Shown one piece after another: positions 7,143 through 15,084 of a stretch of 26,101 nucleotides of DNA. This DNA comes from JAQCEJ01 sp040881995 (GTDB lineage: Bacteria; Planctomycetota; Planctomycetia; Planctomycetales; Planctomycetaceae): assembly GCA_040881995.1 (NCBI GenBank), contig JBBECD010000123.1, forward strand, positions 1 through 26,101, given 5' to 3'. Both the position numbers and the translations under genes were made by a program. The notes below the pieces were generated by a model. The model did not search any database. It was not told where the DNA came from and was given only the letters and a program-made list of their open reading frames with translations. Each line of letters opens with the position of its first letter. Positions within the stretch are counted from its first letter, which is position 1.

Positions 7143-8192
7143 TCAAGCTTTCTTCGCCGGCTGCTGCTTCAGCCGGGTCGCCACGACGTCGCGGGGACGC
7201 TCCAGCGACTTGGTGATCTGAATCGCCTTGTGGCCCTTGTAAACGCCCGGAAAGCCGATAAACGCCGGCCGTCCTTCAACCGTAATCTGCAACCCCTGTT
7301 GCACGGCGTTTTCGGTGACGATCACGTCGCCGACGGAAAGGTTCATCGTTTCGTGCATCCGCAGCGATGTTTTTGCCAGCCTGGCGACCAGATTGACCTT
7401 CGTGTGCGTCAAACCGGTTTCGAGCGAAACCTGCTGCCAGGGGTCGATCGCTTTTTTGGTGTACGCCGACCACGAATCGGAGGAGAGTTTCCCGGTGAGC
7501 GGCTCGATCGAATTGAACGGAATGCAGAGATTCATGATCCCGCGCATCTCCCCCATCGTGATTTCGAAGCTGATCAGCACGATGACTTCGTTGGGAGGGA
7601 CGATCTGCACCAGTTGCGGGTTGCTTTCGACCTGCGCCACGCGAAGCTGCAGATCGCAAATGTTGGTCCACGAATTCTCGAGCCCCCGCATTGCCAGCTC
7701 GATGATCCGCGCAATCAATTTGAGTTCGATCTCGGTCAGCGGACGGCTGGGATAATCCTGCTCGGCCTCGCGGCCGCCTCCGAGCATGCGGTCGAGAATC
7801 GGAAAAATGATCGACGGATTCAAATCGAGAATGAGATGACCTTCCAGCCCTTTCGAATCGAGCAGATTGAAACAGGTCGGATTCTCCAAACTGAAGACGA
7901 ACTCGCTGTACGTCAACTGATCGACGCTGATCAACTTGGCTTCCACGATCGTCCGCAGCAAAGCACTGACCGAGGCCCCGAACTCCCGGCTGAACCCTTC
8001 GTGCAACGCCTGAAGGGCCCGCATCTGATCTTTGCTGACCCGCTCGGGACGCTTGAAATCGTAAACGCTGATTTGCGCAAACGACTCGTGCTGTTTGTTC
8101 GCCGACGCCGCGGGCGCGGCCGACCCGCCGCCCGAATGATCGAGCGCTGCCAATAACGATTCCACTTCCGTCTGACTGAGCACATCCGCCAT
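7143..8192 (-). CDS. fliM: Flagellar motor switch protein FliM
   Basis: The start at 8192 is supported by a GGGAGGT ribosome-binding site five bases upstream; it gives 349 residues, near the usual 330-350. The N-terminus MADVLSQTEVESLLAAL is the FliM motif that binds phosphorylated CheY. The middle domain includes YDFKRPERVSKDQMRAL, LLRTIVEAKLISVDQLTYSE and ILDRMLGGG; the last ~90 residues form a SpoA (C-ring) domain (LSVGDVIVTENAVQQGLQIT ... VYKGHKAIQI). FliM is a C-ring component that sets rotation direction. No other flagellar gene is present in the window, so it is an orphan here. It lies upstream of infC on the same strand with 259 bases between. Confidence 0.95.
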   Translation of the reverse strand: MADVLSQTEVESLLAALDHSGGGSAAPAASANKQHESFAQISVYDFKRPERVSKDQMRALQALHEGFSREFGASVSALLRTIVEAKLISVDQLTYSEFVFSLENPTCFNLLDSKGLEGHLILDLNPSIIFPILDRMLGGGREAEQDYPSRPLTEIELKLIARIIELAMRGLENSWTNICDLQLRVAQVESNPQLVQIVPPNEVIVLISFEITMGEMRGIMNLCIPFNSIEPLTGKLSSDSWSAYTKKAIDPWQQVSLETGLTHTKVNLVARLAKTSLRMHETMNLSVGDVIVTENAVQQGLQITVEGRPAFIGFPGVYKGHKAIQITKSLERPRDVVATRLKQQPAKKA

Positions 8193-8278
8193 GCCCGACC
8201 TCCCTGTCGAGACCGTCATTTGTTTCGCTGTCGATCGATGACGGGTTCCTACCTGTCCAGTTGTCATGACGCCGGTCG

Positions 8279-8342
8279 ATGACGAATGTCGAAGCTCGAA
8301 TCAAATCCGAATGCTTTCGTTTCGGATTTCGTCATTCGTCAT
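8279..8342. repeat. Dispersed imperfect hairpin with 'aatgacgaa / aaatccgaa' words, copy 2
   Basis: The left side has atgacgaatgtcgaa (8279-8293) and aaatccgaa (8303-8311); the right side, 8321-8342, is their inverted complement apart from a nine-base insertion in the left arm. The right arm is nearly identical to 3804-3824. Confidence 0.65.
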
Positions 8343-8348
8343 TACAAA

Positions 8349-8430
8349 TCCTAACATAACCTCTGTGCGTCACGATTTATTGCAAACGTTCAAGCGTTTC
8401 CGGGAGGCACAACCGGTTATGTTAGAGTCT
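8349..8430. repeat. Quasi-palindromic dispersed repeat, copy 2
   Basis: CTAACATAACC at 8351-8361 and GGTTATGTTAG at 8414-8424 form 11-bp perfect terminal inverted repeats about 52 bases apart, with related inner words (tctgtgc and gcacaacc). It starts just after the proA stop codon. It is the best-preserved copy of the family also seen at 3081-3164 and 15022-15080. Confidence 0.8.
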
Positions 8431-8437
8431 CTTAAAG

Positions 8438-9697
8438 TTATCGGCGTATTTGTCCTTGTCCGTGGACGACGTATTTGTAACTCGTGAGTTCCTTTAATCC
8501 GCACGGGCCGCGGGCGTGAAACTTGTCGGTGCTGATGCCGATCTCGGCCCCCAGTCCGAATTCGCCGCCGTCGTTGAACCGCGTACTGGCGTTGACGATG
8601 ACCGCGGCGGAGTCGACCTGCGTGGTGAACCGCTCGGAAGACGCCAGATCGCGAGTCACGATCGTATCCGTATGATGCGAGCCGTATTCGGTGATATGAT
8701 CGATCGCCTCTTCCAGCGAATCGACGATTTTCACCGATAAGATCAAATCGAGATATTCGGTGCGAAAGTCCTCCTCCGTCGCCAACCGGCTCTCCGGCGC
8801 CAGGTCGTGCGATCGCTCGCAACAGCGAAGTTCGACTTTGTGTTCTTTGAGTTGCGGCACGGCCAGCGACAGAAAACTGTTCGCCACGTCGGCGTGAATC
8901 AGCACCGTTTCGGTCGCATTACAGACCCCCGGCCGCTGACATTTGCCGTTGATGAGAATCTGAGCCGCCATTTCGAGATCGGCCGAGGCATCGACGTAGA
9001 CGTGACAGACGCCGTCGAAATGCTTGATGACCGGCATCGAGGCTTCCGCCGTCACCCGTTCGATCAACGATTTTCCACCGCGCGGAATCGTGACGTCGAT
9101 GAACTCGCGGAGTTTAAGGAAATGACTGACGGCCTCGCGATCGGTCGTTTCGACCAGTTGCACCGCATGCTCGGGCAACTTCGCATCGACGAGGGCGTTT
9201 TTCAGCACCTGATAAAAGGCGATGTTGCTGTGCAGCGCTTCCTTGCCGCCGCGAAGAATGACGGCGTTGCCGCTCTTGACGCACAGCGCCGCGGCGTCGA
9301 CGGTGACATTCGGCCGCGACTCGTAAATGAAGAACACCACGCCGAGCGGCACGCGCACGCGCGTCACCAGCAAGCCGTTGGGCCGGACATTGCTGTCGAT
9401 GATTTCGCCGATCGGCTCGGGCAAGGCGACGACTTCTTCCAACGCCCCGGCGATGGCATGCAGACGGCTTTGATTCAAGCGCAGCCGATCGATGGCGGCG
9501 GCATTGAGACCGTATCCCGGAGCGGCTTGAAGATCCTGGGCATTGGCGGCGATGATCTCGCCGGCATGCCGACGTATCCCCTCCGCCGCGAGGGTTAGCC
9601 AACGCGACTTCTGCTCGCCGGTCGCGGTGACGAGATGCCGCGAGGCGTCCCGCGCTTGGAGCGCCAGCGTTCGCGTGTATTTTGCCAGATCGACCAT
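8438..9697 (-). CDS. proA: Glutamate-5-semialdehyde dehydrogenase (gamma-glutamyl phosphate reductase)
   Basis: The protein has 419 residues, close to E. coli ProA (417). Recognisable stretches are VPLGVVFFIYESRPNVTVDA (NADPH-binding region, 117-136), KSGNAVILRGGKEALHSN, DVTIPRGGKSLIERV, and the catalytic cysteine region GKCQRPGVCNATET, with the probable nucleophile C259. The C-terminus has the usual STRFNDGGEFGLGAEIGIST and ARGPCGLKELTSYKYVVHG. It carries out the second step of proline synthesis, reducing glutamyl-5-phosphate in the cytoplasm. No proB or proC is nearby, so the pathway genes are scattered. The stop codon abuts a dispersed repeat. The ATG at 9697 has no strong ribosome-binding site. 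Confidence 0.97.
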   Translation of the reverse strand: MVDLAKYTRTLALQARDASRHLVTATGEQKSRWLTLAAEGIRRHAGEIIAANAQDLQAAPGYGLNAAAIDRLRLNQSRLHAIAGALEEVVALPEPIGEIIDSNVRPNGLLVTRVRVPLGVVFFIYESRPNVTVDAAALCVKSGNAVILRGGKEALHSNIAFYQVLKNALVDAKLPEHAVQLVETTDREAVSHFLKLREFIDVTIPRGGKSLIERVTAEASMPVIKHFDGVCHVYVDASADLEMAAQILINGKCQRPGVCNATETVLIHADVANSFLSLAVPQLKEHKVELRCCERSHDLAPESRLATEEDFRTEYLDLILSVKIVDSLEEAIDHITEYGSHHTDTIVTRDLASSERFTTQVDSAAVIVNASTRFNDGGEFGLGAEIGISTDKFHARGPCGLKELTSYKYVVHGQGQIRR

Positions 9698-9836
9698 AGA
9701 CTGCCCGAATTCACATCCTGAATTTTTCGCTAATTCTCCGATTTCAAAAGTGCAGAGGCAGTATCCGGGAAGTCGCCAACTCTGTCAACGGGCATTCCGG
9801 AGCCGCTTCCACTGAACGTATTAACCGTACCTCTTC

Positions 9837-9895
9837 GTAGGAGTAGAGGCTTCAGCCTGCCGAATGTTTCAACGGCATAAGCCTGCTGTGCCGTT
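9837..9895. repeat. Dispersed 'gtaggagtagaggcttcagcct' type hairpin repeat
   Basis: It holds two hairpins: AGGCT-tc-AGCCT (9847-9858) and AACGGCA...TGCCGTT (9871-9877 with 9889-9895). Strings of this kind are, as I recall, common intergenic repeats in planctomycetes and some other phyla. It sits between proA and the small plus-strand gene, and an open frame that starts inside it at 9864 should not be used as the gene start. Confidence 0.55.
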
Positions 9896-9971
9896 GGCCG
9901 AACCTTGTGATTCGCCTCTCACCGGCTACGATACAACGAATCGAGTTACGACCATCAGCCGGAGCCAGTGC

Positions 9972-10292
9972 ATGACCGTTTACGTGAAATCCGTTACGAA
10001 TCCCGAACTTCCCGCGTTTCCGATGCCCGATCGTTTCCGGCACGATGTGACGTATTTCGCGACCCCCGCCGGGAGCGGCGATGCTCCCGCGAAACTCGGC
10101 GAAGGCGAATTCTGGATTCCCCTCGCCGAGTCGCGAACAACGTTGGACGACGGCGTGATCCGGCTCGTCTCGCCGCTCGACAGCGAGCACACCACCGAAA
10201 TCGAGATCACCGAAGAGCAGGAACGCTGGCTGGAATGGATGATCAAGCACCAGATTCAGCACGTTCTATTGTCGGCGAGGGCCGACAGATAG
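9972..10292 (+). CDS. Hypothetical protein, 106 residues
   Basis: I place the start at ATG 9972 (MTVYVKSVTNPELPAFPMPD), with GGAG about eight bases ahead; a longer reading would begin inside a repeat. The protein is acidic toward the C-terminus, with a probable long helix ITEEQERWLEWMIKHQIQHV at the end, and has no signal peptide, membrane segment or cysteine pair. I do not recognise the family. It lies between the divergently oriented proA and the convergent uxaC-like gene. Codon use and composition look like the other genes here, which supports it being real. Confidence 0.65.
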   Translation: MTVYVKSVTNPELPAFPMPDRFRHDVTYFATPAGSGDAPAKLGEGEFWIPLAESRTTLDDGVIRLVSPLDSEHTTEIEITEEQERWLEWMIKHQIQHVLLSARADR

Positions 10293-10368
10293 GGAGATAG
10301 GGAGTGAAAGACAAGAACGAGCCGTCTCCTGACTCCCCATCTCCCGATCACCCCATCCCCCCATCATT
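10288..10368. repeat. GGGAGA/TCTCCC octamer-type repeat, inverted halves
   Basis: The left half reads agatagggagatagggagt and the right half is built of eight-base units such as ctccccat, ctcccgat and ccccatcc, so the halves are partly complementary. Related gggaga units recur at 11739-11770. It lies between the convergent ends of the hypothetical gene and the UxaC gene, where it could also act as a bidirectional hairpin. Confidence 0.55.
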
Positions 10369-10375
10369 TCTTCCG

Positions 10376-11659
10376 CTAAGAGACGTTAAAAATGCTCTCG
10401 ACGTTGCCACGCAGCGTCTGCCGTCCTAGCGCCAGCGCGCGTTCTTCCGTCCAACCGCGGGCGATGATGAAATCTTCAGCTAGCGTCTTCGCCAGCGCCT
10501 TGCGATACATGCGGAACTTCGGCAGCGCGAACTCCAGCTTGTACATGTCGCTGTAGTAACCGATCTGCTTGTTACGCGGCGCCGCCTGCAAACGGCTGCG
10601 GCAATCGATTTCGATGTACGTCGGAATGTTCGAGTACCACCAGTGGCCATGGGCGATCACATTCGGGAAAATCCAGCAGTAGCTGACGAGTTCCTGATTG
10701 CTGACGCTCGCCAGCACCGAGATCGGAAACTTCACCTGGGGGAAGGCGTTGAACAGCCGGCGGTATAAAATCAGCGACGTCCGCTGATCGAACAAATCCT
10801 GCCCCTGAAATACCCCCGCTTCGTAGACGCGGCGATTGACGCCGATCATCAAGTCGAACGGCAGACGGTGGTCGGCGCAAAACTCGGCGAGCGTCCAGAA
10901 GACGGCGCTGCTGATGGTTTTTCGCTCGTCCGCCGTCAGTTCGCGGCCGCTGAGAATCCCTTGCAGCACCGGCTCGGCTTCCGCTTCGGAAATCGGCTGC
11001 GGTTCGAAATCGGGGGGGAGCGAAATCGCGCACGCTTTCGCTCCCTTCGACGTGAAATGCGCGAAGAGTTTCCCGATCGCCGACTTGAGATCTTTGAAAC
11101 TGCGGACGTCGCCGCCGGTCGCCTTGTTGAGCCGCTCTCGAGTTTCGGGCTTGGCGAGATGGAAGACGAGGTCGTCGGTGCGCAAACAAGGGATGTAGCG
11201 GTCTGTGTTGAAACCGGTGAGCGGGTCGTCGAAATCGTTCGTCAAAAAGACCTTCTTGATTTTGCTGCGTTTCAGGACTTCGTCCTCCCAGCCCGGCCGG
11301 GTGACGACCGCTTCCACGTGGTCGTAAAACGGCTCCCAGTTGTCCTCGGTGAGATGGTCGCCGGTGAAGCCGAAGAACGAACGCGCGATGTCGAGAAACC
11401 AGTCCATCTGAATCGTGTTATCGAGATGGGCGAACCACGGCACCAGCCGGCCGACTTTCTCTTTCGGAGAAATTCCCGGCTCTTCGATCGCCTCACGCGG
11501 GCAACCCGCCGAGTGCGCCAGTTCGGTGTAATAGTGGTATCCCAAAATATCGGCGAGCGTCTTCGACGCCGGTGCGTGCGGATTGATGTGCGTATGCGGA
11601 TCGATCAATTCGATCTGTTCGAGTTCATGCCAGAGGCGTTGGATTAAGGCGTGGGACAT
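10376..11659 (-). CDS. uxaC: Glucuronate isomerase family protein (UxaC-like, amidohydrolase superfamily)
   Basis: The protein has 427 residues. It opens with LIDPHTHINPHAP (residues 18-30), a metal-binding HxH of the amidohydrolase superfamily, and continues with UxaC-like segments: YHYYTEL, the TNDFDDPL stretch, and the C-terminal HGHWWYSNIPTYIE with SYCWIFPNV. It is shorter than classical UxaC (about 470), so it may be a divergent branch; the expected reaction is D-glucuronate to D-fructuronate (or galacturonate to tagaturonate) in the cytoplasm. No uxuA, uxuB or kdg genes are adjacent, so the substrate is not supported by context. An AGGA lies about nine bases before ATG 11659. Confidence 0.85.
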   Translation of the reverse strand: MSHALIQRLWHELEQIELIDPHTHINPHAPASKTLADILGYHYYTELAHSAGCPREAIEEPGISPKEKVGRLVPWFAHLDNTIQMDWFLDIARSFFGFTGDHLTEDNWEPFYDHVEAVVTRPGWEDEVLKRSKIKKVFLTNDFDDPLTGFNTDRYIPCLRTDDLVFHLAKPETRERLNKATGGDVRSFKDLKSAIGKLFAHFTSKGAKACAISLPPDFEPQPISEAEAEPVLQGILSGRELTADERKTISSAVFWTLAEFCADHRLPFDLMIGVNRRVYEAGVFQGQDLFDQRTSLILYRRLFNAFPQVKFPISVLASVSNQELVSYCWIFPNVIAHGHWWYSNIPTYIEIDCRSRLQAAPRNKQIGYYSDMYKLEFALPKFRMYRKALAKTLAEDFIIARGWTEERALALGRQTLRGNVESIFNVS

Positions 11660-11738
11660 GGGGGGCGTTCCTCGTCGTGCATTTTGGTAAGTTGTCTGCT
11701 CCGATTGTAAACGGACGATTTATCGAGCGAAACAGACA

Positions 11739-11770
11739 AGGAGACTGGGAGACCGGGAGACAAGGAGAAA
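11739..11770. repeat. 8-bp tandem repeat, four units (RGGAGACN)
   Basis: The units are aggagact, gggagacc, gggagaca and aggagaaa, back to back. Related words occur in inverted form near 10330-10368. Confidence 0.7.
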
Positions 11771-11847
11771 AATGCGTTCAACGGTGAGCCGCGACGCATT
11801 GCGCAGCGGAGCGTGCTCCTCACACCTCTCCCTCTGGGGTCGGCCGC

Positions 11848-11927
11848 GTGAGGGTGCCTTTGAGTTCTGACTCATCCCTCATCCCTCATCCCTCATATTT
11901 CATCCCTCGAATCAAAGGCACCCTCAC
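11848..11927. repeat. 16-bp perfect inverted repeat enclosing tandem catccct units
   Basis: The arms gtgagggtgcctttga (11848-11863) and tcaaaggcaccctcac (11912-11927) are exact complements. The 48-base loop holds catccct repeated three times in a row, with a fourth after one variant unit. Confidence 0.8.
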
Positions 11928-11973
11928 CCCGGCCCTCTCCCGGACGCCTTTCTGCCGAAAGGCTGGGAGAGGG
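11928..11973. repeat. Nested hairpin of the widespread 'ccctctccc-gggagaggg' type
   Basis: CCCTCTCCC (11933-11941) pairs with GGGAGAGGG (11965-11973), and inside it GCCTTT (11946-11951) pairs with AAAGGC (11958-11963). Such elements are dispersed in intergenic DNA of many bacteria. Confidence 0.6.
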
Positions 11974-11979
11974 AGAAAG

Positions 11980-12006
11980 AAAAAAACCCCGGTCATTGAC
12001 CGGGGG
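11980..12006 (-). terminator. Intrinsic terminator of the PSCyt1-WD40 gene
   Basis: On the minus strand, CCCCGGTC-aat-GACCGGGG is followed at once by a run of seven T residues. It lies about 36 bases after the stop codon at 12042 and closes the secreted-protein gene block. Confidence 0.9.
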
Positions 12007-12041
12007 CTAAAATGCAAATCGTTGGATGCACCGTGTCGCGA

Positions 12042-14936
12042 TTACTGCGCGGCGGCCGTCGGCATGGGATTTTCTTCCGCCGGTTTCGGCGGTTCGAGGC
12101 TTTTCAGCAGGTTCCCGTTGGTGCCGTCCCAGACGCGGAGGATGCCGTCTTCGCCGCCGCCGATGACGAGCGATTCGTTGCGCGCCGCGGCGGAGGTGTA
12201 AACGTAATCGGGGTTGCCGCTGAAGCTGCGGTAATTGCTGCCGTTCGAGGCGGTGTGTCCGCGGACGACGGTATCGCCGCCGGAGGAAACGATGTTATCC
12301 CCCACCCCGATGAAGTGGATCGAGGTCACCTGCTTCGAATGCGAACCGATGGTCCGGGCCTGTTCGCCGGTCTCGACGTTCCAGATCTTAATGGCGTTGT
12401 CGGCACCGGCACTGGCGATAAACGCCCCGTCGGCCCGGAAGCTGACGCCGAGCACGTGATGCGTATGACCTTCAAAGGCCTTGACGAATTCGCCGGTCTC
12501 GACGTTGAAGATCTTGACGAACTTGTCGGCCCCGCCCGAGAGAAGGTACTTCCCGTCGCGGGAGAAATCGACGCTGAAAATCGTATCGCTGTGAGCGTTC
12601 TCGAATTCGCGGATCACCGCGCGATTGGCCACGTCCCAGAGCAGCAGTTGTCCGCTGCGCGAGGGGTCGCCCCCGCCGGTGATCAGCTTCGTGCCGTCGG
12701 GACTGAAGGCCAGCGCCAGCACGCGATTGATGAACGGCGACGGAGCCAGATCGAGCGGGGCTTCCGGTTTCGGTCCCAGCACGCCGGCGAGATGCCACGC
12801 GGGGTCGGCATCCCAGGAGACGACCGCGTTATCGGCCGCACCGGAGACGACGGTCGTTCCCGCGGCCGATGCGAGTGCAGCTACCGGAGCGGCGTTGCCG
12901 CTCAAATTCTCCAGCGGTTTGCCGGTCGTGGCATCCCACAGATGAATGACGTTATCGTCGCCCGAGGTCGCGATGATGCCGCCCTCGGCGACGAATGTCA
13001 CCGATTTAAGCGGTTTGGCGGCGGCGGCATCGGTCGCCTGCACCGCGGCCAGTTCGGCATCGGCCTGTGTCGCGGCGGCGGTGGCAGCTTCGAGGCCCGC
13101 CTTCGTCGCCGTCTGTTTTTCCTTCGCCGCCGCTAATGCCTGATCGGCCCGTTCGACGTTGCGGACCGCTCCGGCCTGGGCGTTCGTAGCGCTCTTGACC
13201 GCTTCGGTCTGCTTCGTGACTTCGGCCTGAGCGTCGGTCGCCGCTTTTTCCAAGTCTTTATTGGCCGTATCCTTCGCGGCGGCCTCTTTTGCGGCGGCGG
13301 CTTTGGTCTCGGCGTCGGTCAGGGCGGTTTGAGCATCGGTGAGCGCCTTGTCGGCGGCGGCTTTGGCCTCGTTCGCCATTTTCTGCCCCGCCTCGCGTTC
13401 GGTGACCGAGGCATCGGCGGCCTTCACGGCGGCATCGGCGAGCGCCACGTGCTGTTTCGAGACCGTCTGACTTTCGGTCGCCAACACCACGTGATGCTGC
13501 GTATCCAGATTCCCGGTCATCTCGGCGATCTGCGCGCCATTATCGGCTTGCCAGAGCTTCGCCACATTATTGGCCGCGGCGGACGCGAAGAATTTACCGT
13601 CGGTCCGCGCGGCGACGTCGGTCACCGGGGCGCCGTGATTCATGTTCAGAGCCGCCATATTGGTCGCGAGATTCCAGGTGCGGACCGTCCCGTCGTCGCT
13701 GCCGGAAACGATGATGTCGGGAGTCGCCGGCACGACGGCGAGGGCATTCACCGGACCGGTGTGACCGGCCAGTTCGGCGAGCGGCGTCGGCGGATTGGCA
13801 TCGGCGGGAATGTTCCAGATGCGAATCGTGTTATCGGCGTGAGCCGTCGCCAGCCGGGCCGGTGCATCGGCCGGTTCCAGCGGTTTGCTGACGATCAAAT
13901 CGTTGATCGGGGCCGTCGTCGTTGAGGTGAGCACGGCGGCACCGTCGGCGAGGTTCCAGATGCGGATCGTCATATCTTGCGACGCCGAGTACAACTGCAA
14001 GCCGTCGAGCGAGAACTGCAATCCCTTTACGGCGCCGGTGTGTCCGGCGAGCGACAGATGCAGCGCGCCGTCGGCCTGTTTGAGCAGGACGATGGAATTG
14101 TCGGCGAGTGCGACCGCAACATAATCGGGATGCGAGGCATTCACTGCGGTCACGGCCGCGGGGGCGGTGTATTTCCAGCGCTGAACGTTTTCACCGCGTT
14201 GCCAGATTTTAACGGCTTTGAAGTCGCCAGTGGCGAGCGTATGACCGTCGGGGGAAAAGGCCATCGAATGGACGAAATCGCGATGAGCCGCTCCGTTCGG
14301 GTAGAGCGGCTGCCCGTCGATCACGACCGACTGCAATTCGGGATCGAGCAACTGCGTCATCTTGTCGCCGTTCAGCAAATCGAAAATGTAAATCTGGTTG
14401 ACGCGGCCCGCGGCGGCGAACCGTCCCCAGGGGGAGAGCGCCGAGCTATAGATCGCTTTCAGATTCGAGGGAATCGACTGCCACTGCAAGTTCGCGGCGC
14501 CCGACCCCGAGCCGGGTTTCGCTCCTTCGGTAATCCATTGTTTGATCAGCCCCAGTTCCTGCGGCGTGAGCGCCTTCGCTTCGACTTTGTTCGGCAGCGG
14601 CGGCATCGCCGGTTCTTCGGCGCGAGAGACGACTTTGAAGAGGAGACTCTCATCGGGCTTGCCTTCAACGACTACCGGGCCGCTGGCTCCCCCTTTGAGA
14701 ATGTTCTCGACCGATTCGAGCACGAGGTCGCTTTCGTTGATCGCCACGTTGTGGCAGGCGAGACAATTTCGATCGAGGATCGGAAAAATATCCTGCTCGA
14801 AATCGACCGGACGGCCCAAGTCGACGGCGGCCGCTTCGATCGGACCGGCAGCTTCTTCCTGGGCGGAAACGGGGGAACTCACTGCCCACCACGCACACGT
14901 CATGACGAGAGCCGTCAATGTCGATCGGTGCAGCAT
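12042..14936 (-). CDS. Secreted planctomycete cytochrome c (PSCyt1) with WD40 propeller and helical insert
   Basis: The protein has 964 residues; GAGGA eight bases before ATG supports the start. A signal peptide (about 1-25, ending VSAQ) is followed by the PSCyt1 domain: haem motif CLACH at 58-62, then AMPPLP at 110-115 with a likely axial Met, and LTPQELGLIKQWITEGAKPG. From about 155 to 480 there are WD40 blades (for example DMTIRIWNLADG, DGTVRTWNLAT). Residues about 480-641 are an alanine-rich helical insert, after which WD40 blades resume (DNVIHLWDATTGKPL, KFVKIFNVETGEFV, NAIKIWNVETGEQ) to residue ~945. It is expected in the periplasm or on the cell surface; electron transfer is inferred from the haem site, not shown. 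It is last in a block of three large secreted-protein genes. Confidence 0.92.
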   Translation of the reverse strand: MLHRSTLTALVMTCAWWAVSSPVSAQEEAAGPIEAAAVDLGRPVDFEQDIFPILDRNCLACHNVAINESDLVLESVENILKGGASGPVVVEGKPDESLLFKVVSRAEEPAMPPLPNKVEAKALTPQELGLIKQWITEGAKPGSGSGAANLQWQSIPSNLKAIYSSALSPWGRFAAAGRVNQIYIFDLLNGDKMTQLLDPELQSVVIDGQPLYPNGAAHRDFVHSMAFSPDGHTLATGDFKAVKIWQRGENVQRWKYTAPAAVTAVNASHPDYVAVALADNSIVLLKQADGALHLSLAGHTGAVKGLQFSLDGLQLYSASQDMTIRIWNLADGAAVLTSTTTAPINDLIVSKPLEPADAPARLATAHADNTIRIWNIPADANPPTPLAELAGHTGPVNALAVVPATPDIIVSGSDDGTVRTWNLATNMAALNMNHGAPVTDVAARTDGKFFASAAANNVAKLWQADNGAQIAEMTGNLDTQHHVVLATESQTVSKQHVALADAAVKAADASVTEREAGQKMANEAKAAADKALTDAQTALTDAETKAAAAKEAAAKDTANKDLEKAATDAQAEVTKQTEAVKSATNAQAGAVRNVERADQALAAAKEKQTATKAGLEAATAAATQADAELAAVQATDAAAAKPLKSVTFVAEGGIIATSGDDNVIHLWDATTGKPLENLSGNAAPVAALASAAGTTVVSGAADNAVVSWDADPAWHLAGVLGPKPEAPLDLAPSPFINRVLALAFSPDGTKLITGGGDPSRSGQLLLWDVANRAVIREFENAHSDTIFSVDFSRDGKYLLSGGADKFVKIFNVETGEFVKAFEGHTHHVLGVSFRADGAFIASAGADNAIKIWNVETGEQARTIGSHSKQVTSIHFIGVGDNIVSSGGDTVVRGHTASNGSNYRSFSGNPDYVYTSAAARNESLVIGGGEDGILRVWDGTNGNLLKSLEPPKPAEENPMPTAAAQ

Positions 14937-15021
14937 TTTCTATATCCTCTGCTTTAAAGGGAACTTTTCGATTTCAGTGGCACGGGGGGGAAAATAACGG
15001 AATCAAACTCGTTGGCGTTAG

Positions 15022-15080
15022 AGACTCTAACATAACCGGTTGTGCTTCTCGAAAATGTCTGAACGTTTACAATGTTAGGA
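15022..15080. repeat. Quasi-palindromic dispersed repeat, copy 3 (shorter)
   Basis: It reads actctaacataaccggttgt at the left and aatgttagga at the right, with gaacgttta between. It matches copy 2 (reverse strand) but lacks about 25 bases on one side. It lies four bases after the stop codon of the PPC-domain gene. Confidence 0.75.
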
Positions 15081-15084
15081 TTTT

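Larger units (their letters stand above)
11660..12041. other. Repeat-rich intergenic region between uxaC-like and PSCyt1-WD40 genes
   Basis: About 380 bases without a gene. It contains an 8-bp tandem repeat, a 16-bp perfect inverted repeat around tandem tccctca units, a nested hairpin of ccctctccc/gggagaggg type, and an intrinsic terminator for the gene to the right. Confidence 0.75.

Noticed and set aside
9864..9971. Longer N-terminus for the small plus-strand gene starting at 9864
   Set aside because: That stretch lies largely in a dispersed hairpin repeat; the ATG at 9972 has its own GGAG and gives a sensible protein.
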